A stretch of 64,000 nucleotides of DNA, taken from the NCBI GenBank assembly GCA_025766275.1, contig JAFKAC010000007.1, positions 62,001 to 126,000 of the forward strand, read 5' to 3'. Shown piece after piece: positions 1 through 11,052 of the stretch. Origin of the DNA: Lactarius indigo. Its lineage: Eukaryota; Basidiomycota; Agaricomycetes; Russulales; Russulaceae. Position 1 is the first letter of the stretch. Each line of letters begins with the position of its first letter. The notes under the pieces are model-generated. The model was not told where the DNA came from. It did not search any database and worked only from the letters and a program-made list of their open reading frames with translations. A program made the translations under genes and the position numbers.

Positions 1-473
1 CCGCAGTGCGGCTCACACACATGCCGACTGGGATTACCGTCTCGATGCAAGACGAACGTAGTCAACATCAGGTATGTCTCATCTCGGGTTAAAGAGCCGG
101 GGCTTTATCAGCGATCAGAATAAACGACGAGCATTCCAAGTACTGCGGGCGCGGCTCATGGACCTAAAAATAATGCAGGACCAGGCAGAGCGCCGGGCGA
201 CGCGGAAAAGCCTTGTGCGGACCGCGGATCGCAGCGAGAAAATTAGGACGTATAACTATCCGCAGGTTCGTTCACGTGCCAAGTGCCTCCTACATCAAAT
301 CGATTGACTCATCGTGTGAACAGAATCGCGTGACGGACCACCGGCTTGGAAAGGGGAGTATGCTTTCTTGCGAGGTGATGATGGAAGGTGATGGACTACA
401 GGCACTGATTAACGAACTTAAGGATAAGAGCCTGAGTGAGAATCTTCGGGAAGTGTTGGAGCCTGGACATTAG
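1..473 (+). CDS. MRF1: Mitochondrial class I peptide chain release factor, 3' end (partial)
   Basis: Three exons can be joined: 1-71, 119-265 and 324-473. The first frame reads AVRLTHMPTGITVSMQDERS, the stretch that directly follows the catalytic GGQ loop in RF1-type release factors, so the GGQ motif itself lies just upstream of the window. The next exons give the arginine-rich release-factor helix and then GDRSEKIRTYN-like residues (here ADRSEKIRTYNYPQ) and NRVTDHRLG, both hallmarks of the family. The protein ends EVLEPGH. Intron boundaries are gtatgt...atcag and gttcgt...aacag. The family hydrolyses peptidyl-tRNA at stop codons; in a fungal nuclear genome this form would act on mitochondrial ribosomes. 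The mitochondrial assignment is inferred because the N-terminus is not visible. Confidence 0.9.
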
Positions 474-720
474 AAAAAATATTTTTAAAATAGAGATGTG
501 ACAGGCACGCGTCACGCATAACCCTAGTTCTTTTTGCGGCGGCCGCTTGCAACGGGCATAAACAGAGACCTTCCTGTTCCTGCCCAGACTTATCCTCTCT
601 TCACTCTACCTCCCTTTCTCCCCCCAGCAGGGTACGCACAAAAAAGCCCTTTTTTCTTTCTCTCTTTTCCCTTCTTTCTTCTCACCGTGACAATCCGGAA
701 CTTTCACTCCCTCTCTTAGG
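474..720 (+). promoter_or_regulatory. CT-rich leader upstream of CRO1
   Basis: The interval between the MRF1-like stop and the CRO1 start is only 247 bp. Its second half (about 590-720) is almost pure pyrimidine, with long C/T runs right up to the ATG at 721. CT-rich tracts just upstream of the start are common in well-expressed filamentous fungal genes. No TATA box is obvious. A similar CT-rich tract precedes CRO2 (about 19855-19940). Confidence 0.4.
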
Positions 721-3138
721 ATGCTTTTCCATCCGCTCTTCCCTCTTTGGTTATCCGCAGTCACTGCTGCGCTTGCTCAGCAGCCAGGCAGTTTTGAGAC
801 TGTGGGAGATACCCTCGTAAGCGCAATGATGGTACGTTCAGAGACTGCATCACACATTACACTCTCACATCCTTTTCTTCTTCTTTACCCAGATGTTTGT
901 AGGCAGTGATGATAAGGTCTACATTCTCGACAAGGTCGAAGGCAACGCCCACCAAATCAATGGCCATTCTCTATATGCGTCTGTCTGGTGAGCTGTCCTT
1001 TCGTAGTTCCCCCACGACTTCATTAAGTCTCTTTCATGACAGGGACATTGGTTCACGGACGGCAACACCTATGGATGTCCAGACCAATCCCTTTTGCGCT
1101 GCCGGCATGCACCTGGCCAACGGCTCATTTGCTACGTTTGGTGGGAACAATGCAGTCGGTCCTGGCGGAGATAACTCTTCTCCCGGCTCTACCACCGCGT
1201 TTGATCCCACATACCAAGATTATGGTGGCACACGTGCAATCCGTATCATCAGCCCTTGCACTGGCGATGTCGGTTCTTCGCAATGCACTTGGTACGACTC
1301 CCCGAACGGACTCCAGATGGCCAAGTCTCGCTGGTATCCTGGCGCAGAACCCCTCGCTGATGGTACAGTTGTCCTCATCGGTGGGTTCACCGCTGGTGGC
1401 TACATCAATCGCAACTATCCAAACACCGACCCCGCGTACGAAGGCGGTGCTGCCGAACCAACTTTCGAATTCTTCCCCTCTCGGTCACAAACCCCTCAAG
1501 TCATGAATTTCATGGTGAACACAAGCGGGCTCAATTCCTATCCCTTCACATACCTTATGCCCTCCGGCAAGATGTTCGTTCAGGCCAACTATTCGACCAG
1601 TTAAGTCGACGTAACCTCTTACCAATCTCGATTACTAACTATCACCAGTTCTCTGGGATTATAATGCCAATGTCGAGACACCCCTACCTGACATGCCTGG
1701 GCAGATAACTCGAGTGTACCCTGCGTCTGGAGCGAGCGCCATGCTGCCTTTGACCCCTGCCAATAACTATACCCCAACCGTCATCTTTTGCGGTGGCCAA
1801 CACCTGGAGGATGGTCAATGGGGTAATTACAGCTGGCCATTCGTCGACACTTGGACTATTCCCGCCTCCGCCGACTGCCAACGCATAACTCCCGAACCTC
1901 AAGATGGATCCGCACCGGTCTACGTTCAGGACGACAACCTCCCGGTTGGTCGCACAATGGGCCAATTCATCGCACTCCCTGACGGCACATTACTTGTCCT
2001 CAATGGTGGTCAATACGGTACGGCAGGGTATGCTCAGAGGACGCTGACGACTACGACATTCGATGCTATGCCATATGGGGAGTCACTCGCAACTGGGCCT
2101 GTCGGTCAGCCTGCAATCTACAACCCGAATGCACCTTCTGGCAGCCGGTGGTCGACGGCGGGATTAGGATCTTCCAACATTCCTCGGTTGTACCATTCCT
2201 CAGCAATATTGCTACCGGATGGTTCCGTTATGGTCGCTGGTTCGAATCCGAACGTCGACGTGAATTTGACCACGATATATCCTACGACGTACAAGGCGGA
2301 GTACTTTTATCCGCCATACTTTTCTGCTTCGACGCGTCCTGTTCCACAAAATGTTCCGAAGACGCTTTCATATGGTGGTGATTTCTTCGACATCACTGTT
2401 CCCTCTACATCTTATTCGGGCGCCGGAAATGATGCCGCAGCCAATACATCAGTATGGCTAATTCGTCAAGGTTTCACGACGCACGCAATGAACATGGGCC
2501 AACGGATCATGCAGCTAAACAACACGTACACGGTGCAGTCCGATGGGTCGATCGTTCTTCACACCGCGCAGCTACCACCCAACCCCAATCTGTTCCAACC
2601 TGGGCCCTGCTTTTTATTCGTGACCATCAACGGCATTCCTAGTAACGGGACATATGTGATTGTCGGGAACGGACAAACTGGCTCTCAACCGACGAGTTCT
2701 GTGTCTGCTCTCCCAGCTAATGTGCTTGCCAGCTCAGCGTCAGGGTCGGCACCTAGTAGCTCCGCAAGCAATAGCGACAATAGCAACAGTTCATCCTCGC
2801 ATAAGGGTTTAATTATCGGCGCCGTTGTTGCTGGCATTGCCGTAGTGGGTGTCCTTGGGGCCGTCTTTGGCATCTGTCTCGCCAGGCGGCGTCGCGAAGC
2901 AGCCCTCGCCAACTCCGGTCCGACATACCCTCTATCTGGTTCGGGGTTAGGTGGCCTTACGGGACGCGAGATGCGGAGCTCTGATTCAAGTGCGTTCGTA
3001 CCCTTACAGCAAGGCAATCAGAGTGCGGCTAGCCTCATGCATTCCCCTTACCGCGACCAATTCGAACCGCGGCCGAGTTCGCAATTTGCACAGAGCGGCG
3101 AGTTTGACCCATATCGTGACGTTCATCACCCTATCTAG
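721..3138 (+). CDS. Copper radical oxidase (glyoxal oxidase-like), C-terminal transmembrane form
   Basis: Exons 721-831, 893-987, 1043-1599 and 1649-3138 join in phase to 750 residues. An N-terminal signal peptide (hydrophobic, ending near AALAQ) leads into the glyoxal-oxidase beta-propeller. The ligands of the Cys-Tyr radical copper site are all visible: Cys in TNPFC (about residue 87), Tyr in RWYP (about 167), the Tyr-His pair in RLYHSS and the last His in TTHAMNMGQR. Family members oxidise small aldehydes or alcohols and release H2O2, often for extracellular peroxidases. After the oxidase domain comes a Ser/Asn-rich stalk, one strong transmembrane helix (LIIGAVVAGIAVVGVLGAVF) and a cytosolic tail of about 100 residues starting with a stop-transfer ARRRR. 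This predicts a type I plasma-membrane enzyme. A close paralogue lies at 19943-22070. The substrate cannot be told from sequence. Confidence 0.93.
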
Positions 3139-3498
3139 GTATCTAACTGGGACAGGAGCTGGCGAGTGTGATGTTTATTGGGCTCGTTTCACCATCGCTG
3201 TCTTATACTTATCACCCCCCTATCTTACTGTCTTTCGTGACGGACAATGACGGACATGTAATCCCATATCCCATATATATCCTGCGTCCCCCCTCTTTTA
3301 CCTGACGAGCTTTGCTTACTGTATGTGACTGGGAACTTGGTCGGACTATCAAAGCTTTCTTTCATCCTTATGGCACGTTCTTTATAACATAACACATACA
3401 GCTGGCTGTCGCTTCAGAATATATATCATAATCAATAAAGACGGTGATCAGAAAGCAGTTACATTACGATGGTATAACATACGTGAGTAACGCGAATT
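3139..3498. other. Intergenic between convergent CRO1 and UTP7
   Basis: This 360-bp gap separates two convergent stop codons. It holds AT-rich 3' sequence with poly-A-signal-like words (aataaag near 3434). I see no coding frame in it. Confidence 0.5.
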
Positions 3499-5549
3499 TT
3501 ACCGATGGTGGAACCGGTCGAGGGCTGAAGGCAGCTCAGATTTGGACCCGTCGCGAGATATTTCCCGTGCCCGTTCACGTTCAGCTCTTTTCTTGGCAAG
3601 GTGCTCGCGCACCGAGACCTAAAAACCGCACTTGAGTGGTTGCAAGAAAAGGCGCCAAGTGAACTCACAGATCTGGGATCGATGACATTTTTCCGCTTCT
3701 TGCGCAGGTAGCTAATGCGGACCTAATTAAACCCGCACTGAAAACCGGGCTCAAGTGATAGCCCACTCACCGCTTGAGGCTTTTACCTTTACCACGCATC
3801 TTTCGCCTTTCCCGCTCTGCATGGTCGTGTTCTCTTGCGACCGCGGCGTCCGGTGGGTCATTCGTCGTTACATCCGCTTCACTCACATCCTCCGTAACAT
3901 CCGCCTTCCCCTGAATACGTAGACGCTCGAGGCGCGGCCGCCGGCCGAACGGTAGAGTATCTGGATCCACGCCTTCCGTCATCTTCCCGGGTGTGACTAG
4001 CTTGCCAAGGAACTCTGGATCGAGCGCGATCATGTCCGGTTGGATCTGAAACAGCGATGAGCGTGACGCCCTTGCTAGGTGACCCTCCCTAGAGGGGGAA
4101 ATGGGAAAGAAACAGAACCTTATCGAGTAGAGACTTGACCTCGCGCTCGCGCCGTGCCTTTGAGCCTTCGAAAGGATCTGCCTCGGAGCTGTCAAAGTTA
4201 GGCTCACCCGCGCCTGGGACCAGTATACACGAGACACCCGCGGCATGTCCGATCGCAAGGACGTCGTGAAATGGGCAGAATGAGAGGGACGTATGCGGCT
4301 TCGCAGGTTGAGGGTGTGTTAGATATAGCGGAGGGGGCGACGGTGCGGGGTGAGCTGTGTGTATCGAAGGCGGTGAGTGTACCTGACCAGGCGGAAGATG
4401 TTCGTTGGTCATGTAAGATGAGTGAGACTGCCGAGAATCGCACGTACGTTGACGGCGCCGCCAGACGCGACAGCGAGATATCCCCGCTGACTCCACGCAA
4501 CGGTAGCGTTGCCACCGCGAGAGTTCCAAGACCGCAAAGATTCCTTCCAACTTCGACAGTCCCATAGTTTCACGCTTCCGTCCATTCCTGCGGTGGCCAT
4601 GTACCGACCTCCACTGCTCTGGTCCACTGAGACACTGCAGATCGGCCCGAGATGCGCCAATAGTCTCACAGCTGGATGTGGAAGGTTCGGGGTCCATAGT
4701 GTCACGGTGCCGTTCTGATGGCCAAGATGAATGACCGCGTTGTGAACATTCTGGGTCATGGTGACACACGCCCCCAGCTTTGTGCGGTGTTCCACAACGA
4801 GCTGCCCCGTAGAGGTATCTTGATACTTTAAATAGCCCGAATTTCCCTGCAGAGAGGGTTAGGCTATACCGTGACGTGATTCATGGAGGGTTCACACACA
4901 ACCGTGGCAAGGAGCCAGTGAAAGGGAAGGAACTCGAGTCGCGTAGGTTCGACGTGGGCTTTCAACCTATGAAGCTCGACACCATCACGGTCGTAAATGA
5001 AAACGTATTTCTTTTGTGCTACTGCGTAGTGCGAGTGATCCTGCAAGAAACTGGAAGAGGTAAGAACGTGCCAGGCAACAAAGACAGGACGTACGTGATA
5101 TCCCTACAAGTTTCCCGTAGCTGTAGCTCCGAGTGGATGATTCCAGTGTGCCAGTCAAAAGTTGATACATGGCCTTTTTGTCCAACAACGGCCAGGTGTC
5201 TGCCGTTGCGAGTGTATTTGGCGCGGTAAGGGCCTCCGTCCAACTGGAATTCCTTCCGACCACGCGCCGCTTCGACACTCACTGCGTTGACCATATCGTC
5301 CTGTGATGTTCGCCATGTCTTATCCATATCCCCCTCCACTTCCATTTTCCCGGCCTCATTGGGTAGGAGGAGCTCGGCGTCTTTGATCAGAGCTTTCGAT
5401 CGTTCAGCATTGGTCGACTGTCGGCGCAGAGTTGTTCGTAGCTTTTTATTAGCGATATGATTATATTTTCGTGCATTTTGTGGTACAGGATCAGTTGCCC
5501 TGAGCGATCGAGGTAGTGCCGTGTTGGCCTTGGTGATGAGTGAGTCCAT
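3499..5549 (-). CDS. UTP7: U3 snoRNP WD40 protein UTP7 (WDR46/BING4)
   Basis: Reverse-strand exons give the typical UTP7 order. A basic N-terminus starts MDSLITKANTALPRS. It is followed by the WD40 propeller, with FQLDGGPYRAKYTRNGRHLA, FLQDHSHYAVAQKKYVFIYD, HLGHQNGTVTLWTPN, MATAGMDGSVKLWD and SQRGYLAVASG. The BING4CT region then reads SLSFCPFHDVLAIGHAAG, SCILVPGAGEPNFDSSEADP and IQPDMIALDPEFLGKL. The last exons are very basic (YLRKKRKNVIDPRS, then VSVREHLAKKRAERE) and end FHHR at 3499. UTP7 is a core subunit of the nucleolar small-subunit processome needed for 18S rRNA maturation. I chose the Met at 5549 over the in-frame one at 5582 because the extra residues look like leader sequence; this start is uncertain. 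Confidence 0.9.
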
Positions 5550-5838
5550 AGTGTGTGTGCCAAACGCGATCTCCGCTATCACGAGACCAGAACATAGACA
5601 CGCCCATTAGGCGTATTCAACATCGCAGACTCATGAAAGACTTAAAAATGACTCGGAAGGGCGACCAGTGACACAACAATTCAGTCCCGGCGCACCGCTC
5701 TACTTCTCTATCGGTAAGCCGTAGGAAATAAAATAAAGATCGGAAAACGAAGGTCTAAGTGCACTAAGAACCACAGTTAACGAGAACGCCGGCGCCCCGA
5801 CTATCTGAGCATAACAAAACGGAGATCTCTCCAACCCC

Positions 5839-8680
5839 TCAATCTTCTACTAAGCGTGCCCCGCCTTTGTCAACCGTGAGGCGTATACGGTCACCGCTAT
5901 TTACGTCCTTAAACTGTATCGTGCTTGTGAGAACAAATTAACAGGAAGACACGGAAACACATACTGTCAATTCTCGTGTCCTATGCAAACTTTCGATCTC
6001 GTCGATACGAGCGCGAACAGAGTCCAACAAGTCATCAAATCCTTCTTCTTCAACAACCTCTCGTGCGGCTTGAAGGATCAACATCGAGTCAGGTCTGACA
6101 TCATGATTGATCTGGGACGATGATCCATATCGCCAGTCAGCCGGGGCTGGTGAACAAAAGGCTCACACTCACGTCTATAGAAATGATATTGGCGCTATCG
6201 AGTTCTGTGAGGAAGGAGGTAGGGCAGCGTCGGGGGGAGTCCAGTGATAAGCGTGGATGACACAAACAAACCTTCTAAGAAGTCGGCTCTCGTCATAATC
6301 TGTCGGCATTTATGCTGAGATGAACGTAAGTGATGTATTTTCCTGGAAAATACAAATGAAACTTGCATATGGTATCGAAGGCAGAGGCAGGTCATGCGGT
6401 GGGATGTCTTCACCGGCCGCTACGGCGTGATCTCGTTGACGTTCTTGTTCCTGTCTTATCTTTACGAATTCGCGTAGGAGTAACCAAGAGCAAGAGCTCC
6501 ATTTTTGCTATTGTGGCGTTAGACAAATCCCATAGTCAACGTTAAACCGACCGCACCTCGTCCATGACATCGTCGTCACAGTCCTCTATGAGGCCGATTC
6601 GACTGAGGAGCCACCCCTTCTCAACGGCTAACATGCCGAGTGCCATTTCTACCATATCACGAGATCTGGAGATACGATTTAGATACGCCAACCGGCCACC
6701 CAGGAGGGATGTGGTCTGTGTCAAGGCCTCCTGGGAGGGTAAAGGAAGTGATTTGGAATGGCGCATGCGTTTACAAGCGCCTTGTGCTTCTTCCGGACTC
6801 AGATCATATACGGTCAAGACCTGCAGTATTAGTGGTCGTTAAGGACCGGACTAAGGGTGAAAAGAATCCGTCACTTTACGTGCATACGGCTCCCGTTTTT
6901 TCCTGAGCAAAAAGTTAGGTCAAGACACGCGAACGACAATTAGGGCTTACGGAGTACGGAATATGGCCAGAAATCGTCACTGATAAACGTTGTTGGCACA
7001 AGGATGTAGATAGATAGCAAGAAACTAGTGCTCACGAGCTCATTACAAGCGTCAATATGCCTATCGGGTGCATTATCAGATACAGATGCACTCTCCGTGA
7101 CACAAAACTGGCTCACCGCTGGCTGCCCAAGCCTCTGCACGCTGCTGGAGCTGAAGCAACATGTTTTTTCCGCTGTCGTCGTTGTTGAAGAGGTGCACGT
7201 TATTAATCACGAGGACTAGTGGTTTTCCCGTTTTTTTGGCTGATCGAAGAGCCACCTTTTCGAGTTTGTTCATGACTGCAAAATACATTCTGTTCCATTG
7301 CACCTTTAAGCACAAGGGTATACATACCTCGTTCGATATCTAGCCCAGGGCCACCTTCACCACGTTCGTGTCAGTAGGGAATTGTGGGCCACCATAGGCA
7401 AATTACCTTCTCTTGGATCCCTCCGCGAGAATAGGCCCGTCTGTGAATCCTCGCTGTACTCATAGTTCAGGGCCTTTCCGAGGCGGAGGCGGAAGACCTC
7501 TAGATCAGGGTGAGCGTCACACATGGCAACACCTTCCGCCTGATTAGTCTGCATTGCGTCTAAGATCATGGTTGTCTTTCCAGTTCCCTACACGATGTGA
7601 ATGTGGATAAGCGACGTACAGACAGAGAAGATGAGGATAAACCTTGCATCCGAGAATCATAAAGTAATGACCCGTCTCCGCTCCGTGTATTACACGTTCA
7701 AGGAAGTCTTGCTCTTTTCGTCGCAGATGTTCCGTCCAAGGGCCATTCTCTTCAATCTCGAGCTCATCAACAGCATCTGTCGGGTGTGAGCTTTTCATCG
7801 AGTTCTTCGCGTGTACGGCTAATTCCAGCGCGGGATCATAGCCCCCTTGAAATGCTTGCTCGATCTATGCAGGAATCAGCAAATTTAATATTTACGAGAA
7901 GCATATCCGGCACCTTATCCAGAACATTTTTCTTATACCAAGCATAATATACGACGCCACCTACGAAAGCTGGGACAATTAAGGCATCAATATTCATGCG
8001 AAGGCGTCATAAAGTCATGCAGGATGAATGCACTCGATTTGGAGTGTCGTGCTAACCTCCGCAGTCATTTCGTTTCAGACAAGGGGGGTCGGGAGCATGT
8101 AGGTTGCAGATAGAGGCATGAAGTTGACTGAAAAAATGGCTGCGTGGCCATCCTGAGATTTGACATGCTGACCTCGATCATTGCTGCTACGCACGTCGGC
8201 ACGCAAAGTACACCCAAAAAGTAGGGAGGTCAGAGAGGCAGTGCATAGAGGCAAATGATCAAGGGACTAGTACGCATCCGAACGAGGGTTTCGAAACCGA
8301 AATATATGTGTATGTGTACTGTTCAGAATACAGGGCTTACCGAATCCGATACCCATCAACGTGGCGAGCGCAGCATCCCAGTACGGTGATCCGCCGGCAC
8401 TTTGCACTTGGACCGTCTTCACTGCTCTCCATTCGGCGCAGCACGGACAATGAGCTTCGGTGTCCGATACACGTGGTCGAGAGCCGTCTCCGGAATGCTT
8501 GGGACTTTCGGGAACCGAGTTACGAAGAAAATGTGACCACGAAAACCATCGCTTCTGAAAGGAATGTTGTGAAAAGAACCTATTTGGGACAGAATTTCGC
8601 GAGGCGGCAGTAAGCGGACGTAGGCCGCACTGACGAGGCGAAAAACGAAACATGCTAATGGGAGGTAGCCTCGGGGCCAT
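5839..8680 (-). CDS. Mitochondrial membrane-anchored AAA/P-loop ATPase family protein
   Basis: The reverse-strand multi-exon gene starts with an Arg/Phe-rich presequence (MAPRLPPISMFRFSPRQ, Met at 8680; a second Met at 8653), typical of mitochondrial import. A hydrophobic segment follows (ALIVPAFVGGVVYYAWYKKN, about 7920-7990), probably one inner-membrane helix. The ATPase domain has a clear Walker A split by an intron: MILGCK then GTGKTT (about 7585-7660). The strand expected to carry Walker B reads PLVLVINNVHLFNNDD, with Asn where Asp/Glu is usual. Later blocks include LTLVFLSDDFWPYSVLRK, DLSPEEAQGACKRM and a helical C-terminal region. The last exon ends KGGARLVED, stop at 5839. It resembles AAA/STAND-type ATPases of unknown role in fungi. 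Function is not known to me; exon edges near 8050-8340 are approximate. Confidence 0.75.
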
Positions 8681-8992
8681 TAGGTCTGAGGCGCTAGCGG
8701 TGAACGTTAAGGAAGCGTCCAATTGGTGGGGTTTCCTCAGTTTATAGTGACATGCTGAGGTACGTACACATGGCAAGTGCACTGGTCTTGGCACTTGGCA
8801 AGAACACCGGCCTGGGAACTTTTCGTCATAGCCAATGTTTTTATACTGTATTCGTGTACTACACACGAACGACACAACAAGTAGCGATATTATGTGGCCA
8901 CCGTAGTGAGCCGAAAATACGAACTAAAATTATAATAACGAGTACCACTGGAAATCAAGTCAATCATGCATGATCCACCGCCAAGACTCAGA
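8681..8992. other. Intergenic, 312 bp
   Basis: This gap lies between the ATPase start (8680) and the PIG-L stop (8993), both on the minus strand. It should hold the ATPase promoter. I see no gene and no clear motif. Confidence 0.5.
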
Positions 8993-10000
8993 TCATAACG
9001 TCTTTACATCGAGGGTTGCATGGATACGCTCCCACTCGTTCACCCACAAGTACTGGGAGAAAACCATATACAACCAGCGGAACCAAGCGCGCTGGGATCG
9101 ATGCTGCAATGTGGCGAGGACAGCTCGGTAGTACCCTCCTATTCCCGCAACAAAGATAGGCCGAACGGGGAGGCCCAGGCTGCCATTTTCTGTGTCGCGT
9201 CCTGTTGATTGTAGGACGCGGGAAAACGTCATTTTCAGCTTGACGAGAATAGGAGCCATGATTCCGGTGTATTTGGTGATGACAGACTTTGAGGTGAGGG
9301 AATACGCTGCTAAAGGATATTTGAAACTTGCTGGTGGCTTAGCCAGAAGCTCCGAAACCCCATGATACAGGGAATAATGATTCGGATGGCCAGATACCCC
9401 GTATGAATCAAAAGTCAGGATCTATGAGCGAGATAAACGCGATGCCATAGCTCAGATCTTGTTGAGCAGACAACGTACGATGGAAATATCGTGATCGGAG
9501 ATAAAGTCGTATACTGTAGCGGCTATGAGACTAGTGTTCCACATTGCAGTAATGTTGTCCTGAAATTCACTGAAGCTCACATGAGCTACCCGTGTCAGAC
9601 GAAGCAATAAAAAAACGCACTTTTTGTCAAGAACCCATCGTTTGTCCTCAGCTACTCCGATAACATCAAGGCTATCCTGAAGCTCACGCCTCCGTACATA
9701 GCCTAGCCCATCCGCATTCCCCACTGAGAAACAGAGCGAATACACATGGGGGAGGGTGAATGGAACAGAATTCGAGTGGATGGGGCTCGGGGACAATGAC
9801 ACTCCAGACGAAGGAATCAAGGAGGTCAAAGTCGGTCCAAAGAAAAAGGTTTCGTCATCGGGGTGAGCAGTTAACAATAAGAGGCGAGGCGAGGAGTTGT
9901 CGTTAGCAGGCCCAAATGAAAAGACATTCCCCGAATGCAGCGGCTGGAGCAGGCTAAGAAGGACTGGTAGCAAGGCGAGTGCTACGTAGAGACCGGCCAT
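8993..10000 (-). CDS. GPI12: N-acetylglucosaminyl-phosphatidylinositol de-N-acetylase (PIG-L)
   Basis: The protein starts with one signal-anchor helix (MAGLYVALALLPVLLSLLQP). The LmbE/PIG-L zinc-hydrolase signature follows: LLLTAHPDDETFFFGPTL, then SLCFSVGNADGLGYVRRREL and FQDNITAMWN. The distal metal motif SGHPNHYSLYHG is in the next exon. The C-terminus ends DVKTL at 8993. Introns are short GT-AG; one is inferred after VLDK because FQDN then reads in phase. The family removes the acetyl group from GlcNAc-PI on the cytosolic face of the ER, the second step of GPI-anchor synthesis. The start at 10000 is only 64 bp from the start of the divergent cardiolipin synthase gene, so the two must share a promoter. 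The GPI-type tail of CRO2 would be a client of this pathway. Confidence 0.92.
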
Positions 10001-10064
10001 CTGTAACTTGAAATAAGCTTGGCGCTGCGTCCTACACTCACTGTCTCGTCTGCCTCTGCCTCTT
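10001..10064. promoter_or_regulatory. 64-bp bidirectional promoter between PIG-L and CRD1
   Basis: Only 64 bp separate the two divergent start codons at 10000 (minus) and 10065 (plus). Transcription start sites for at least one gene must therefore lie within this interval or inside the other gene. It holds CT-rich words (tctcgtctgcctctgcctct). No TATA box is visible. Confidence 0.6.
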
Positions 10065-11052
10065 ATGCTCGTATTCACAGTCGGGCAACATGCTACCGCT
10101 GGTGTCTTACGCCGTGCATATCTTCTGCCCCGCTCCCGCTCATTTTTTTTCTCACTGCACACCAGCTACCGCTTTCAACATACTCAGTCGTCACAACGAA
10201 AGCCCTCTCTTCGCGAAAACATTTACACGTTTCCTAACCTCTTGACTGTTTCGCGCATCGCCGCCTGCCCTGCACTAGGATGGTCAATTCTATCCGACAA
10301 CTATTCTGCGGCCACCTGCCTACTACTCTATGCTGGTATCACGGACTGGGTGAGTGTTTGAGGTGGTTTCCCGTCTCGCTGACCCCGATACGATTGTGCT
10401 AGCTTGATGGGTTCGTGGCGCGGAAATATGGGATGACATCTGTCCTTGGTACTATCCTCGATCCCGCTGCAGACAAAGCACTCGTCAGCACCCTTGTCGT
10501 CACATTGACGATGCAAGGACTGCTTCCTCGTGAGTTGTCTACCGCCGAAACTGGAAATCAATATTCACGACCAGGGCAGTGCCCCTAGGTACAATCATAC
10601 TTGGTCGTGATCTATTGCTGTCCCTTTCTGCGTTCTATATCCGCTATACGTCGCTTCCGTATCCGGTAAGCGTATCGTGACGTTCATTGCGTTTTGCCCT
10701 CAACTATCCTCAGAAAACTTTTCAACGTTACTGGGACTTCTCAATCCCTTCCGCGGAAGTGCGTCCCACCACAATTAGCAAGGTCAACACAGCACTCCAA
10801 CTTCTATTGATGGGCTCCACAACTATAAGTCCTCTTCTACCGGGTATGGCTGTTGGTTTTGGCCTCTACTTGAAAGGTTTGCAGTAAGTTTTCTACAGCA
10901 GGACTCAGGGGCTACGAAGAATAACTACGTGGCATAGGTGGACCGTAGCTGTGACTACTATCTCGAGTGGTCTATCCTATATATTCTCAAAAGACGCTGT
11001 TCGGATACTATCTAATGCACGCAGACCAAGAAGGCCACCGTTCAACCCCTAG
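10065..11052 (+). CDS. CRD1: Mitochondrial cardiolipin synthase (CDP-alcohol phosphatidyltransferase)
   Basis: The N-terminus (MLVFTVGQHATAGVLRRAYL) is Arg-rich without acids, as in mitochondrial presequences. After NIYTFPNLLTVSRI comes the CDP-alcohol phosphatidyltransferase motif, split by an intron after DW: DW then LDGFVARKYGMTSVLGTILD and PAADK, matching D-x2-DG-x2-AR-x8-G-x3-D-x3-D. Further exons give hydrophobic helices and a basic end (RRPRRPPFNP, stop at 11050-11052). The eukaryotic enzyme joins CDP-diacylglycerol and phosphatidylglycerol to make cardiolipin in the inner mitochondrial membrane. Exon 1 ends at 10349. Phosphatidylglycerophosphate synthases of the same superfamily are the alternative, but the presequence and length favour cardiolipin synthase. 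Confidence 0.88.
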
